A stretch of 64,000 nucleotides of DNA from positions 36,541,124-36,605,123 of the forward strand of contig NW_022881603.1 of the NCBI RefSeq assembly GCF_003369915.1, written 5' to 3'. The translations under genes and the position numbers were made by a program. The notes under the pieces were generated by a model. The model worked only from the letters and a program-made list of their open reading frames with translations, was not told the origin of the DNA and made no database searches. The stretch is from Drosophila miranda (lineage: Eukaryota; Arthropoda; Insecta; Diptera; Drosophilidae). Shown here piece after piece: positions 1 through 9,664 of the stretch. Every line of letters begins with the position of its first letter. Position 1 is the first letter of the stretch.

Positions 1-27
1 TATTCGGACTTGATACCGAATCAATAA

Positions 28-663
28 ACCAATAATTTTTATAAGCAGAAACTAAGATTAAAAGATAATGAACCTGTATATATAAAAAATTATAGAAATC
101 CTCATAGTCAAAAAGACGAAATCCAAGCTCAAGTCGATAAACTAATCAAAGATAGAATAGTTGAACCGTCAGCCTCAGAATACAACAGTCCACTTTTACT
201 AGTACCAAAGAAATCCATAGATAACAAAAAGAAAAAATGGCGATTAGTAGTTGACTATCGCCAAATTAATAAAATATTACTATCCGATAAATTTCCACTT
301 CCTAGGATCGATGATATCTTGGATCAACTAGGAAGAGCAAAATATTTCTTTTGCCTTGACTTAATGTCAGGATTCCATCAGATTGAGCTAGACGAAAACT
401 CTAAAGATATAACATCCTTTTCAACGAGCAATGGCTCTTATCGCTTCACGCGATTACCATTTAGTTTGAAAATAGCGCCCAATTCATTCCAAGGAATGAT
501 GACAATCGCATTCTCTAGACTTGAACCATCACAAGCATTCCTCTATATGGATGACTTAATAGTAATCGGTTGTTCCGAAAAACACATGCTTAACAATTTA
601 ATTAGTGTTTTTGACATGTGTAGGAAACACAACTTGAAGATACAACCTGAAAAATGTTCATTT
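28..663 (+). pseudogene. pol fragment of outer LTR element: reverse transcriptase
   Basis: Open in one frame from just after a stop at 25-27 to the insertion point at 663. Shows the usual Ty3/gypsy RT series: a VDYRQIN block near 250-270, the FCLDLMSGFHQI block near 350-385 with the first catalytic Asp, a RLPFSLKIAPNSFQ block near 450-490 and the LYMDDLIV active-site block near 541-565. It would copy element RNA into DNA in a cytoplasmic particle. The frame stops only because the mdg3-like LTR starts at 664; the same protein resumes at 5992. Family certain, clade less so. Confidence 0.85.
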
Positions 664-900
664 TGTTAGATTGTTTAGTATTATAACTCTACAATTGTAT
701 TTACTATTAACGTTGTACGAAATATCGTAAGTATCGATATGAATTATCATCTGCGAACTAGAACTATGAGAGAACGAGTGATCGGAGATGAGGTTCAATG
801 AGCACTTTTGGCGGTATGGATAAGACGAGGAGGTTGAAAAGAATTAAGTAAAATAAAATCATAAAAATCACGAAACATCCGTGGACCTTTTGCGCTAATA
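664..900 (+). repeat. 5' LTR of mdg3-like element (237 bp)
   Basis: Starts TGTTAGATTG and ends GCGCTAATA. Pairs with 5736-5987. It lacks about 15 bp present in the 3' copy (around 5832-5846) and has a few substitutions, so the LTRs have diverged since insertion. Preceded by TSD ATTT. Confidence 0.85.
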
Positions 901-1000
901 ACTTCAGAAGTGGGATAGTAGCCCTTTAAAGTATCTGCCTACATATGTAAGTATTTGTCTACTGGCATCCCCGACAACGAGTATTTTCCACATTTTATAA

Positions 1001-1312
1001 ATGGCCGAGGAAACCATGGCAAACATTGACAAAGAAAAAATTGTAGAGTGGTTGCTGGAGAAGGAGATCATTTTTCCAGCCAGCGCAACACTAAGGCAAC
1101 TTCGTAAGCTTGCCATAAGTGGTGGAATGAACGAAGTTTCTGAAAGTCCGGTGAATAAATCGGATATTGAATCGGATGGAAAAGTGTCTGAAAATGAGCA
1201 GATCGACGATATGAAAGAAGAAGAATTACTTGACGCCGCAATAAGGGTGGCTGAGAAAAAGAAGAAACTGGCTGCCTTAATGGTAATGGACAACTACATA
1301 TATGACCGATGA
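1001..1312 (+). CDS. mdg3-like element: small N-terminal gag reading frame
   Basis: A 103-codon frame starting at the second of two close ATGs after the 5' LTR. The predicted protein is charged and helical (many Glu, Lys and Asp) with no zinc knuckle. It overlaps the next frame (ATG at 1302) by about 11 bases, so the two may be one gag split by a frame break, or separate frames joined by reinitiation or shifting at the ATGA-like overlap. Role as structural Gag N-terminus is inferred from position only. Confidence 0.5.
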   Translation: MAEETMANIDKEKIVEWLLEKEIIFPASATLRQLRKLAISGGMNEVSESPVNKSDIESDGKVSENEQIDDMKEEELLDAAIRVAEKKKKLAALMVMDNYIYDR

Positions 1313-2795
1313 CATCCGAATGGTCAAGCAACTTATTGCCCCTTTTTCTGCCAGTGAAAATGATGAAGCCTCTGAATGGGTCTTGAATTTTGAACGGATT
1401 TGCGGAGGCGTGAACGAAAGCAGCAATTTTAAGCTTCGTTGTGTGCGCATGTTGATGAAGGCGGGAACAGAGGCGGACTTGTTCATGCGTGTCGACAAAT
1501 CAAAGACTTACGACGAGTTTAAGGGAAACTTCCTAAAAACTTTTGGCCGCAGCAATTCAACTGCCGACGTGGTACTTCTGTTGAAAGAAACCTTTTTCAA
1601 CCCGGAGAAAAACTCCGTAATGGGATATATTCTTCGCATGGAAGAAATTGCTATGCGTGCCGACATCGAAGAGAAATTGACAGTGCAGTTCATCATTGAT
1701 GGTTTTCGTGATCGATCTTCCAGTATCGCCTTATTGTATTCAGCGTCGACCATCGGAAAACTTAAGGAGCTAGCTCGACAATACGAGGCTTTGAGGAAGA
1801 GTACCCTGACGAATTTTAAGCGCACTGGGATGACCGCTTACGGAAATGACCGGAGCCAGGTGCGCTGCTATAATTGTTCAGCACATGGCCATTATGCTTC
1901 ATCGTGTCCCGCACCCAAGCGGGAGAAGGGATCGTGTTTCCAGTGTGGATCCATGCAGCACCAGGTGAAGGATTGCCAACAGAAGCCTATGCCAACCCAG
2001 CGATCCGTGGGTACAGCCAGCATCCCGCCAATGGATGACAGAGAGGAGAACAATATTTTTGTTCCTATTGTTAATCAGGTAGGGGTATATTTTTACATTG
2101 ATATAAAACGAAGGTATCAAATTAAATCTATTTCTGGCATGTTGGACACCGGTAGCGCTATTAATTTGATGCAGCGCTCGGCGATACCTTATGAAAATTT
2201 TGATGGTGTACTAAGACCGACAGAGTATTTTGGAGTTAACGGTTCGAGAATAAGCATTTTTGGAAAAATAATTGTCAATTTAGTTTTTCATAACATTGAA
2301 AAAGAACTTATATTTTTCGTTGTACCAAACAACTATATTTCGTGTAATGTCCTTCTGGGGCGCAGTTTCCTTGAAAATTATGGAATAAAATTAATTTTTG
2401 AAAATGAAATTGAAAATGTAAAGCGAGTTACGCAAAGCAATATGGTATCAATTGAAAATAGAGTATTAATGAACAGTGACTTAAATGAAAATAGAGTATT
2501 AGTGAACAGTGACTTAGATGAAAATAGAGTATTAGTGAACAGTGACTTAGATGAAAATAGAGTATTAGTGAACAGTGACTTAGATATAAATAGCGTATTA
2601 GTGAACAGTGACTTAGATAAAAATAGAGTATTAGTGAACATTGAGAGTGACCAAATTGAAAATGTAGTATTGACAAATAGAGATAGTGAGATGAGGTTTT
2701 CAGATATCAATAATAATGGATTATTAAAGGATGAAAATTATGAGAATAAGATTAGTGACCAATTGAATTGTAATAACATTGACCTTTTAATGTAA
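1302..2795 (+). CDS. mdg3-like element: Gag-protease polyprotein
   Basis: 497 codons. Residues about 1-180 look like a retrotransposon Gag domain. Two CCHC zinc knuckles follow near residues 188-216 (CYNCSAHGHYASSC and CFQCGSMQHQVKDC), binding element RNA. An aspartic protease motif (LDTGSAINLM) sits near residue 280. Residues about 385-450 hold an 11-residue repeat array described separately. The frame ends with a TAA about 175 bases before the RT frame at 2971, so expression of pol would need a frameshift or the copy is broken here. Gag and protease domains themselves are free of stops. Confidence 0.8.
   Translation: MTDDIRMVKQLIAPFSASENDEASEWVLNFERICGGVNESSNFKLRCVRMLMKAGTEADLFMRVDKSKTYDEFKGNFLKTFGRSNSTADVVLLLKETFFNPEKNSVMGYILRMEEIAMRADIEEKLTVQFIIDGFRDRSSSIALLYSASTIGKLKELARQYEALRKSTLTNFKRTGMTAYGNDRSQVRCYNCSAHGHYASSCPAPKREKGSCFQCGSMQHQVKDCQQKPMPTQRSVGTASIPPMDDREENNIFVPIVNQVGVYFYIDIKRRYQIKSISGMLDTGSAINLMQRSAIPYENFDGVLRPTEYFGVNGSRISIFGKIIVNLVFHNIEKELIFFVVPNNYISCNVLLGRSFLENYGIKLIFENEIENVKRVTQSNMVSIENRVLMNSDLNENRVLVNSDLDENRVLVNSDLDENRVLVNSDLDINSVLVNSDLDKNRVLVNIESDQIENVVLTNRDSEMRFSDINNNGLLKDENYENKISDQLNCNNIDLLM
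2454..2651 (+). repeat. 33-bp coding minisatellite, six units
   Basis: Six head-to-tail 33-bp units, each encoding an 11-residue block of the form (E/I/K)NRVLVNSDLD, in frame inside the gag-protease reading frame just after the protease. Units 2-4 are almost identical; the first and last two have drifted. Unit length is a multiple of three, so copy number can change without breaking the frame. Confidence 0.9.
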
Positions 2796-2970
2796 GATAA
2801 CGAACAAAAGCTTATGGCAAGTGAATCATTAGAAAGAACCGACATATATCTATGTCTATGTCTATATCTATACGGTATATCTACCGTATATATATAGTAT
2901 TGAAATAACAAAAGAAGAGGACAGCTATAATATCGACCCAAAGCGAACTGATAAAGAACGTAGTAAATTC

Positions 2971-3890
2971 ATGGAATTGATAAAACTTAACTATTCAGAC
3001 TTAACTAACATTCCAGCAATTCAACATAACTACGAAATGAATCTCAAACTTAAATCAGAAGAACCTGTACGCACTGTTCCGAGAAGACTTTCATATCAGG
3101 AGAAAAAAGAAGTAGATACCCAAATAGATGAACTATTGAAAAAAGGCTTCATAGGCTGCAATAGTATCAGTTAAGAAAAAATCAGGGGAAAAAAATAATG
3201 TGTGTAGATTACAAACAGCTTAATAAGATTTGCATTCGTGATGGATATCCATTGCCACTAATAGACGACTGCTTAGAGAGATTAGAAGGGAACACAATTT
3301 TTACACTTTTAGATTTGAAACACAGTTATCACCAAGTCAAAGTAGCAGAGAGTTCGGTGCAGTATACAGCATTTGTCATACCTAGCGGACAATATGAATA
3401 CACAAGAATGCCTTTTGGACTTATGAATGCACCAGCAGTATTTATGAGATTTATTAATTTCATTTTACAACCATTAATTCGCGAGGGTAATGTAGTAGTT
3501 TATATGGACGATATCGCTATAGGTTCCAAGTCGTTGAACGAACATCTTATAACAGTAGGTAGAGTTTTAAGAATTCTCGCAGAATATCGACTAGAAATTA
3601 AGGTTAGTAAATGTCAATTTGGTTATGAAAGTATTGAGTTCTTGGAATATAGCCTTTCTGGTAGGGGAATAAGCCCAAACTGTGCACACACAGCAACCAT
3701 TAAGCATCTGCCATTGCCAAAAGATCGCCATGAAATGCAAAAGGTTTTGGGATTATTCTCTTATTTTAGGCGTTTCATCCCTGCTTACTCAAAAATAGCA
3801 AACCATTACAAGAACTTACAAAACCTGGAACTAAGTTTGAGCTTCAAGACAAATGCATACAAATTTTTGAATATCTTCGAGAAAAACTGA
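2971..3890 (+). pseudogene. mdg3-like element: reverse transcriptase, frame-broken
   Basis: The N-terminal part (2971-3174) includes a PRRLSYQEKKEVDTQIDELL block typical of the region before RT. The frame stops at 3174 and RT resumes in another frame at 3198, beginning with a CVDYKQLNK block, then LLDLKHSYHQV, RMPFGLMNAPAVF and YMDDIAIGS (catalytic Asp pair about 3505-3515). The frame ends again near 3890 before RNase H at 3938. The two breaks are small and all catalytic motifs remain recognisable. Confidence 0.8.
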
Positions 3891-3937
3891 TTTCGTCACC
3901 AGTATTAGCTCTGTATAATCCAAATCGAGAAACAGAA

Positions 3938-5530
3938 TTGCATTGTGATGCAAGTAGTGAAGGCTTTGGTGGAATTTTGTTGCAGAAACAAGATGACAAT
4001 AAGTTTCACCCAACAGCATATTTTTCCCAGAGAGCGACAAAATTAGAGGCAAGATACGAAAGTTTCAAACTGGAAACGTTAGCTGTGATCTATTCATTGA
4101 GGAAATTTCGAATTTATTTAGAAGGGATTCCGTTTAGAATTATAACAGATTGTAACTCAGTAGTTTTATGTTTAGGAAAGGGACGTCTTCATTCAAATAT
4201 CGCCAGATGGGCCATAGAGCTAGCAAATTATAATTACACTTTAAAACATCGTAGTGGAAAATATATGTCCCATGTGGACACCTTAAGTAGATATCCTTCA
4301 GCGCTTAATCAAGATTTTGAATATGAACCAATAGTGACAATTCATGAAAGTGATAACAAAGACCGAATAGTTTCCGTGATTGAGTGCGACGACATTAATC
4401 TTCAGCTTCAGATAACACAAAACAGGGACAATCATATAAGAAAATTAAAAGAACAATTGGAGCATGGACCTGTTAAGAAATTTTCATTGAGCGACGGAAT
4501 TGTTTATAAAATAGGTGAGAACGACGTTGAGCTGTTTTATGTCCAAGCTGAAATGGAAACGAAAATAATCAGAAGAGTTCACGAAAACTTATGTCACTTA
4601 GGAACCGAGAAATGTATGAAAGAAATCTTAAGACATTATTGGTTCCCGAATATGAGATCTAAAATCGATTTGTTTATAGGAAATTGTTTAAATTGTATCA
4701 TGTTTTCAGTCCCCACACATGCGAATAATCGAACACTTCACAATATTCCTAAGCGACCAATCCCATTCGACACCTTACACGTAGACCATTTTGGACCACT
4801 TCCCGCTGTTATATCAAAGAAGAAGCATGTATTAGTTATCATTGACGCCTTTACGAAATTTGTAAAATTGTTTTCTGTAAATACGACAAGCACTAAAGAA
4901 GTCAACACATGTTTTTCAAAGTATTTTCAATTTTATAGTCGTCCACGTAGAATTATCAGCGATAGAGGAACGTGTTTTACATCATTAGAATTTAGTAAAT
5001 TTTTGCTAGAAAATAATATAGAACACGTGAAAGTGGCAACTGCTTCACCCCAAGCGAATGGTCAGGTAGAACGGGTTAACAGAACTATGAAAGCTATGCT
5101 CGCCAAAATAACTGAGCCAATAAATCACGAAGATTGGAGCAAACTTTTAATAAAGGCTGAATATGCAATTAATAACTCAGTCCATTCGACCACGAAAGAA
5201 TTGCCTTCAGTGTTGTTATTCGGAGTCCAACAGAGGGGTTGTAATATTGACGCGTTAACAGAATACTTAGATGATAAAAAAGACCGAAGTCAAAGCAATT
5301 TAGAATCAGTACGTAAGAAATCTTTGGATAAAATCGAGCATTGTCAGCAGAAGAGTGAAGAGTATTTTGAAAGGAATCACAAAAATCATATTGAGTTCTT
5401 GGAAGGCGATTTCGTTGTAACGAGAAACATTGACACCACATTAGGTACAAATAAAAAAATTTGTTCCGAAGTACAGGGGTCCGTACATCATCAAAAAGGT
5501 ATTGCCGAACGACAGATATGTGTTAAATGA
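3938..5530 (+). CDS. mdg3-like element: RNase H and integrase
   Basis: 530 codons, uninterrupted. It begins in RNase H (DASSEGFGGILLQ near the start, ITDCNSV near residue 70) and continues to an integrase. The HHCC zinc-binding region is near residues 214-253 (His in VHENLCHLG, then CLNC). The catalytic triad is visible as the Asp of VDHFGPLP, the Asp of ISDRGTCF and the Glu of NGQVERVNR. No chromodomain is seen. The frame was started from its first Met; true protein synthesis would be as part of a longer Pol. The last 20 residues look frameshifted relative to the family. Confidence 0.8.
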   Translation: MHCDASSEGFGGILLQKQDDNKFHPTAYFSQRATKLEARYESFKLETLAVIYSLRKFRIYLEGIPFRIITDCNSVVLCLGKGRLHSNIARWAIELANYNYTLKHRSGKYMSHVDTLSRYPSALNQDFEYEPIVTIHESDNKDRIVSVIECDDINLQLQITQNRDNHIRKLKEQLEHGPVKKFSLSDGIVYKIGENDVELFYVQAEMETKIIRRVHENLCHLGTEKCMKEILRHYWFPNMRSKIDLFIGNCLNCIMFSVPTHANNRTLHNIPKRPIPFDTLHVDHFGPLPAVISKKKHVLVIIDAFTKFVKLFSVNTTSTKEVNTCFSKYFQFYSRPRRIISDRGTCFTSLEFSKFLLENNIEHVKVATASPQANGQVERVNRTMKAMLAKITEPINHEDWSKLLIKAEYAINNSVHSTTKELPSVLLFGVQQRGCNIDALTEYLDDKKDRSQSNLESVRKKSLDKIEHCQQKSEEYFERNHKNHIEFLEGDFVVTRNIDTTLGTNKKICSEVQGSVHHQKGIAERQICVK

Positions 5531-5735
5531 CATTGAAAACTGCCAAATAAGTCAAATCCCGTATGAGGGCATTATAGAGGCATGCCGATTAAGGAAATGG
5601 GCAGATTGGCGTAATCAGTGTGAAAGTGACTCCTACTTAAATAGTTAACAATTTATATATATACACATTAAATTAAAATTACTCTTAATTACATATTTAC
5701 GATCGAGGGCGATCTAATTGTCAGGATGGACAAGC

Positions 5736-5987
5736 TGTTAGATTGTTTAGTATTATAACTCTACAATTGTATTTACTATTAACGTTGTACGAAATATCGT
5801 AAGTATCGATATGAATTATCATCCGATAGATCTAGTTCTGCGAACTAGAACTATGAGAGAACGAGTGATCGGAGCTGGGGTTCAATGAGCACTTTTGGCG
5901 GTATGGACAAGACGAGGAGGTTGAAAAGAATTAAGTAAAATAAAATCATAAAAAGCACGAAACATCCGTGGACCTTTTGCGCCAATA
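5736..5987 (+). repeat. 3' LTR of mdg3-like element (252 bp)
   Basis: Near-copy of 664-900 with an extra 15 bp (ATAGATCTAGTTC region, about 5832-5846). Followed by the second ATTT of the target duplication, after which the outer element's pol resumes. Confidence 0.85.
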
Positions 5988-5991
5988 ATTT

Positions 5992-8090
5992 TTCATGCAT
6001 GAAGTCACATTTTTGGGCCACAAATGCACAGATAAGGGAATCTTACCAGATGACAAAAAGTTTGACGTCATATTAAATTATCCAGTTCCACATGACTCTG
6101 ATAGCGCTAGACGTTTTATAGCATTTTGTAATTACTACAGACGATTCATCAAAAATTTCGCCGATTATTCTAGGCATATAAAAAGATTAAATAAAAAGAA
6201 TGTTCCATTTGAATGGACTGATGAATGTCAAAATGCATTTGAACAACTTAAAGCTCAATTTATAAAGCCTACTCTGTTACAATATCCAGATTTTACGAAA
6301 GAATTTTGTATAATCACAGATGCTAGTAAGCAAGCCTGTGGTGCAGTGCTTACACAAGCCCACAAAGGAACTCAACTCCCAATAGCTTACGCATCGAGAG
6401 CATTTACCAAAGGAGAAAGTAACAAAAGTACGACGGAACAAGAGTTAACAGCTATGTATTGGGCAATCACCAAATTTAGACCCTATGTCTACGGAACTCA
6501 TTTCATAGTAAAAACAGACCATAGACCACTAACATTTTTGTTTTCAATGACAAACCCCAGTTCTAAATTAACGCGTATAAGACTTGAATTAGAGGAGTAT
6601 AATTTTACTGTAGAGTACCTAAGAGGCAAAGATAATTTTGTAGCCGATGCATTGTCACGGATAACAATATCTGAACTAAAAGACATACAAAATAAAGTCC
6701 TGAAAGTCACTACCAGGTATCAAAGTAGACAAAAATTCTGCGCAGAAAACAACAAAGTAGAGATTCCAAAGCAATCTACCGAAACAGCTTCTCAGCCCAA
6801 CGTATACGAAGTCATTAATAATGATGAAGTACGTAAAGTAGTCCCCTTGCGTATAAAAGATATGCTATGTTTCTTCAAACATGGTAAGAAAATTATAGCA
6901 AGAATTGATATTGGAGACTTATATACTAATAATGGATATATTGACTTAGGACAACTATTTCCAAGGCTAGAAAAAGAAACCGGTATATTAAAAATCAGCC
7001 AATTGAAAATGGCACCGTGGGAAAATATCTTTGAAAAAGTTTCAATAGATAATTTCAAAATTATGGGCAATAAAATATTGAAAGCATTGAGAGTACCGCT
7101 ACTCAACCCGGTGACCACATTAACAAATGTTAAAGAGAAAGAAGCCATATTGTCTACACTACATGATGATCCAGTACAAGGAGGTCACAAAGGCATTGAA
7201 AAATCCTTGGCCAAGGTCAAAAGACATTATTACTGGAAAGGTATGACTCGTGATATAACAGAGCATATCCGGAAATGTCAGAAATGTCAAAAAGCAAAAA
7301 CAACAACAAATATAAAGACCCCTTTAACAATTACTGAAACCCCGATGAAGGCTTTTGACAGAGTGATAATGGATACAATTGGTCCACTACCAAAGTCAGA
7401 AAAAGGCAATGAATATGCAGTCACGCTCATATGTGACTTGACTAAATATCTAGTTGCTATACCTGTCGCAAATAAAAGCGCAGCAACTGTTGCAACGGCA
7501 ATATTTGAATCATTTATTATCAAGTACGGTCCAATGAAGACGTTCATTTCGGACATGGGAACGGAATATAAAAATTCAATTATAAACGATTTGTGCAAAT
7601 ATTTAAAAATAAAAAAAATATAACATCAACTGCACACCATCATCAAACTGTTGGAACAATAGAAAGAAGCCACATAACATTTAACGAATACATACGATCC
7701 TATATATCAGTAAATAAAACTGATTGGGACGTATGGCTTCCATATTTTGTTTATTGTTTCAATACAACCCCCTCTATGGCACATAATTATTGTCCATGAG
7801 TTAGTATTTGGTAAGACTAATAATCTACCAAAGTATTTTGACAGCATAAGTAATATAGAACCTATATATAACATAGAAGACTACGCTAAAGAAAGTAGAT
7901 ATAGATTAGAAGTAGCATACAAAAGAGCAAGAAATATGCTCGAGTTAAATAAACAGAAAAATAAAGAATTATATGATTTAAAAACTAGGAACAAAACGCT
8001 ATCAATAGGAGATAAAGTTTTACTAAAAAATGAAGTAGGCCATAAGCTAGATCTTAAATACACAGGGCCCTATATAGTTGAAAAATGAAT
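5992..8090 (+). pseudogene. pol fragment of outer LTR element: end of RT, RNase H, integrase
   Basis: Resumes the outer pol after the nested element. FLGHKCTDKG is the end of RT, then RNase H (ITDASKQACGAVL and a TDHRPLTFL block near 6520), then an integrase with zinc-binding HHCC (GGHKGIEKSL, CQKCQ), first Asp in MDTIGPLP, second in ISDMGTEYK. The frame breaks in an A-rich run at about 7605-7622, and the rest, including the catalytic Glu (GTIERSH), lies in another frame from 7593. A further stop near 7799 shifts the tail to 7747-8088. So the integrase is inactive as it stands. Confidence 0.8.
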
Positions 8091-8266
8091 GAAAACGAAG
8101 ATAATGATAATATAGTTATTTCCGGAAATAAGAATAAAAAACAAACAGTTCATAAAGATAGGTTAAAAATTTTTAATTCATAACAGACACAAAATAAAAT
8201 AAAATAAAAAAAAAGAGAAAAAAAATTAATTATACAAGATGTGCAAAAAGATATGTATACACAAAA

Positions 8267-9382
8267 AACGAGAGGGAACGTTGTGAGTTGCTGCGGACAC
8301 CGCAACTCTACATTTATACCCGATACTTAGTCAGTATGGCTCTCCTCCGGCAGACGCCGCTAATATTAAACGACACGACAAAGAGTGCGTGCGACAGAGA
8401 CAGAAAATCAGTCTGAGCGTGACGTCGGGCGCTGCGTAACAACTGCAAATTGATTTGTTCCTATTGGCTAAAAAAAATGATCCGATCTGACCCAGATTCA
8501 GGAGTCTGATAGATATGGTCATTATCTATGATTCTGCGTTTTTAGTTTTTTCGTATCTTCAATATTGTGGATGCTACAGATTTTCGTCCTTTGTGTGGGC
8601 GGAAGGGCGTGAGGCGAAATTTTGAGATATACGTTTTATAGTGAGATCTAACAGGAGTGCGGATACCAAATTTGGTTACTCTAGCGTTAATTGTCTCTGA
8701 GATTTGTGAATATTCCCAGATTTTCGTCCATTGCGGGGGCGGAAGCGGTGTGGCGAAATTTTGAAACAAACTCGTCTCGGTCCGATATATTAGGAGTATG
8801 GATACCAAATTTGGTTGCTCTACCTTTTATAGTCTCTGAGATCTAGGCGCTAATGTTTTACTCTAAGCAAAGCCGGCTATACTACGTGTGTGTTAGAGAG
8901 AGACAGGGCGAGAAAAAATGAAATTGTTTTCTTGATGCTAGCTATAATAATAATACGATCCAATTCAGATTCTGTAGTCTAAAAGATATAGTCATTCTCT
9001 ACGATTCTGCGTTTTTGGTTTTCTCGTATCGTTAAAATTTTGGATGCCACAGATTTTCGTCCTTTGTGGGGGCGGAAGTGGGCGGGGCGAAGTTTTGAAA
9101 TATTTTTGTAGCAGTGACATATCACAGAAGTCTGGATCCAAAACATCGTTGCTCTAGCTCTTATAGTCTTTGAGCACTAGGCGCTGAAGGGGACGGACAA
9201 ACGGACAGACGGACGGACGGACAGACGGACAGACAGACAGGGCTCAATCGACTCGGCTATTGATGCTGATCAAGAATATATATACTTTATGGGGTCGGAA
9301 ACGATTCCTTCTAAACGTTACACACATCCGCTTTTACCACAAATGTAATATACCCCAATACTCATTTTGAGTATCGGGTATA
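8267..9382 (-). mobile_element. ISY/DINE-1 (mini-me type) non-autonomous helitron, copy 1, full length
   Basis: About 1.1 kb with no coding capacity. Read on the minus strand it starts TATACCCGATACTCAAAATG, has a (GTCY)n microsatellite next to a TA-rich core, and ends with the inverted motif AGTATCGGGTATA followed by a GC hairpin (GTTGCGGTGTCCGCAGCAAC type, plus-strand 8286-8309) and a CTCGTT terminus. Block order, the two microsatellites and the 3' hairpin match DINE-1/mini-me helitrons, and the length matches what I recall of ISY in D. miranda. Inserted between pol and the 3' LTR of the outer element without an obvious target duplication, as helitrons do. Confidence 0.75.
9183..9240. repeat. 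GGAC/GTCY microsatellite of helitron copy 1
   Basis: GGAC, GGAC, AGAC tetranucleotide run. The same run recurs in copy 2 (16562-16602), copy 3 (26838-26883, reversed) and copy 5 (44797-44867, reversed), with differing unit numbers, as in mini-me elements. Confidence 0.85.
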
Positions 9383-9664
9383 AAAAACCTCAAATCAAAA
9401 ATTTTTCAGATATATAAAAAAAAAATTTAGTAAAATAACTCCATTTAATTACGTTATTTTTCAAAAGGAGGGAGATGTAGTATGTGCATATATTGAGTGT
9501 ACACTGTACCCAACCGTTAACAATAAATATACATATCAGCAACACATTGTTGCAGTACACAAACAAAACCATTTCAAGTGAGCGTGCAATATGATCGCCG
9601 CTTATGCGCTAAGCTAAGTCAGCATTCCCACGCTGACCACTTGAAGCATATATATACATACACA

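Larger units (their letters stand above)
664..5987 (+). mobile_element. mdg3-like Ty3/gypsy retrotransposon nested in pol of the outer element
   Basis: 5.3-kb element with short LTRs (664-900 and 5736-5987) and internal gag, protease, RT, RNase H and integrase. Both flanks carry ATTT (660-663 and 5988-5991), a 4-bp target duplication of the Ty3/gypsy type, and the host pol frame is restored when the element and one ATTT are removed. Short LTRs, about 5.3 kb length, two zinc knuckles and no env match the mdg3/blastopia/micropia group as I remember it. Pol is split by at least two frame breaks (about 3170 and 3880), so this copy looks non-autonomous. Confidence 0.8.

Noticed and set aside
9183..9240. 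GGAC/AGAC repeats considered as a CRISPR-like or satellite array
   Set aside because: Tetranucleotide microsatellite that is a standard part of mini-me/DINE-1 helitrons.
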